5,049 bases of DNA from Hungatella sp. UBA5982 (lineage in GTDB: Bacteria; Bacillota; Clostridia; Lachnospirales; Lachnospiraceae), in contig DJBG01000073.1 of assembly GCA_002429965.1 (NCBI GenBank), positions 3,539 through 8,587 of the forward strand, given 5' to 3'. This document shows positions 4,965 to 5,049 of the stretch, one piece after another. A program made the position numbers and the translations under genes. How positions within the stretch are numbered: position 1 is the first letter of the stretch; each line of letters opens with the position of its first letter. A model generated the notes under the pieces. It had not been told where the DNA came from. It saw only the letters and a list, made by a program, of their open reading frames with translations, and searched no databases.

Positions 4965-5047
4965 ACGAGTCAAGGTCAAGCAAGCTTGACTTTGGCGACT
5001 GCCCTCGGAGTCAGATATCACGCATTTTTCTGCGCGGTATCTGACTT
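4965..5047 (+). repeat. Cluster of inverted repeats after cysK
   Basis: Just after the cysK stop, AAGGTCAAGC (4972-4981) pairs with GCTTGACTTT (4984-4993), extended by AGTC (4968-4971) with GACT (4997-5000). Then AGTCAGATATCACGCA (5009-5024) pairs with TGCGCGGTATCTGACT (5031-5046), 16 positions with one G-U and one mismatch, around TTTTTC. No T-run follows before the window ends, so a terminator function is only possible. The dense dyads, with GACT and AGTC able to pair in more than one way, look like a mobile or dispersed intergenic repeat, or a structured 3' region. Identity is not recognised. Confidence 0.5.
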
Positions 5048-5049
5048 GA

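Noticed and set aside
1..5049. CRISPR array, tRNA, rRNA or transposase gene
   Set aside because: No regularly spaced repeats, no cloverleaf or rRNA-like sequence and no transposase motifs were seen on either strand.

Overview
The window reads as a sulfur amino acid locus from an anaerobic Firmicute, most likely a clostridium of the Lachnospiraceae type. This placement is inferred from strong GGAGG-type ribosome binding sites, middling GC content, a rubrerythrin, a CymR-like Rrf2 regulator and the protein styles; no taxonomic marker is present.

Layout: (1) On the minus strand at the left edge is the N-terminal 87 residues of an Rrf2-family transcription factor, cut by the window start. (2) A divergent intergenic region follows, with a well-formed minus-strand promoter, a perfect 13-bp inverted repeat over that promoter's -35 box, and a second dyad inside the plus-strand promoter. 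(3) A two-gene plus-strand operon encodes a cystathionine gamma-synthase/gamma-lyase family enzyme (476-1630) and, overlapping by 8 bases, a MalY/PatB-type C-S beta-lyase (1623-2807). (4) A perfect 16-bp hairpin at 2870-2906 acts as a bidirectional terminator between this operon and a convergent minus-strand rubrerythrin (2949-3542). (5) A second divergent region of about 480 bases separates rubrerythrin from cysK. (6) cysK, cysteine synthase, lies at 4027-4959, followed by a cluster of inverted repeats to the window end.

The most interesting element is the cysK leader (about 3741-4026). After a strong promoter there is a 33-codon open frame with three tandem Cys codons and a fourth four codons after the third (CCCQAVC). 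It is followed by an intrinsic terminator about 45 bases before cysK. Two earlier segments can pair in mutually exclusive ways: 3837-3845 with 3895-3903, or 3899-3906 with 3947-3956, the second being the terminator's 5' arm. This is the architecture of trp/his-type ribosome-mediated attenuation, with charged tRNA-Cys as the predicted signal. CysK itself contains no cysteine, which fits a protein that must be made during cysteine starvation.

How the genes fit together (inference): CysK makes cysteine from O-acetylserine and sulfide. The transsulfuration-type pair moves sulfur between cysteine, cystathionine and homocysteine, or releases it. The Rrf2 regulator plausibly controls the divergent operon and perhaps itself. 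In Bacillus and Staphylococcus the related CymR uses CysK as its partner, so having both genes in one locus is suggestive.
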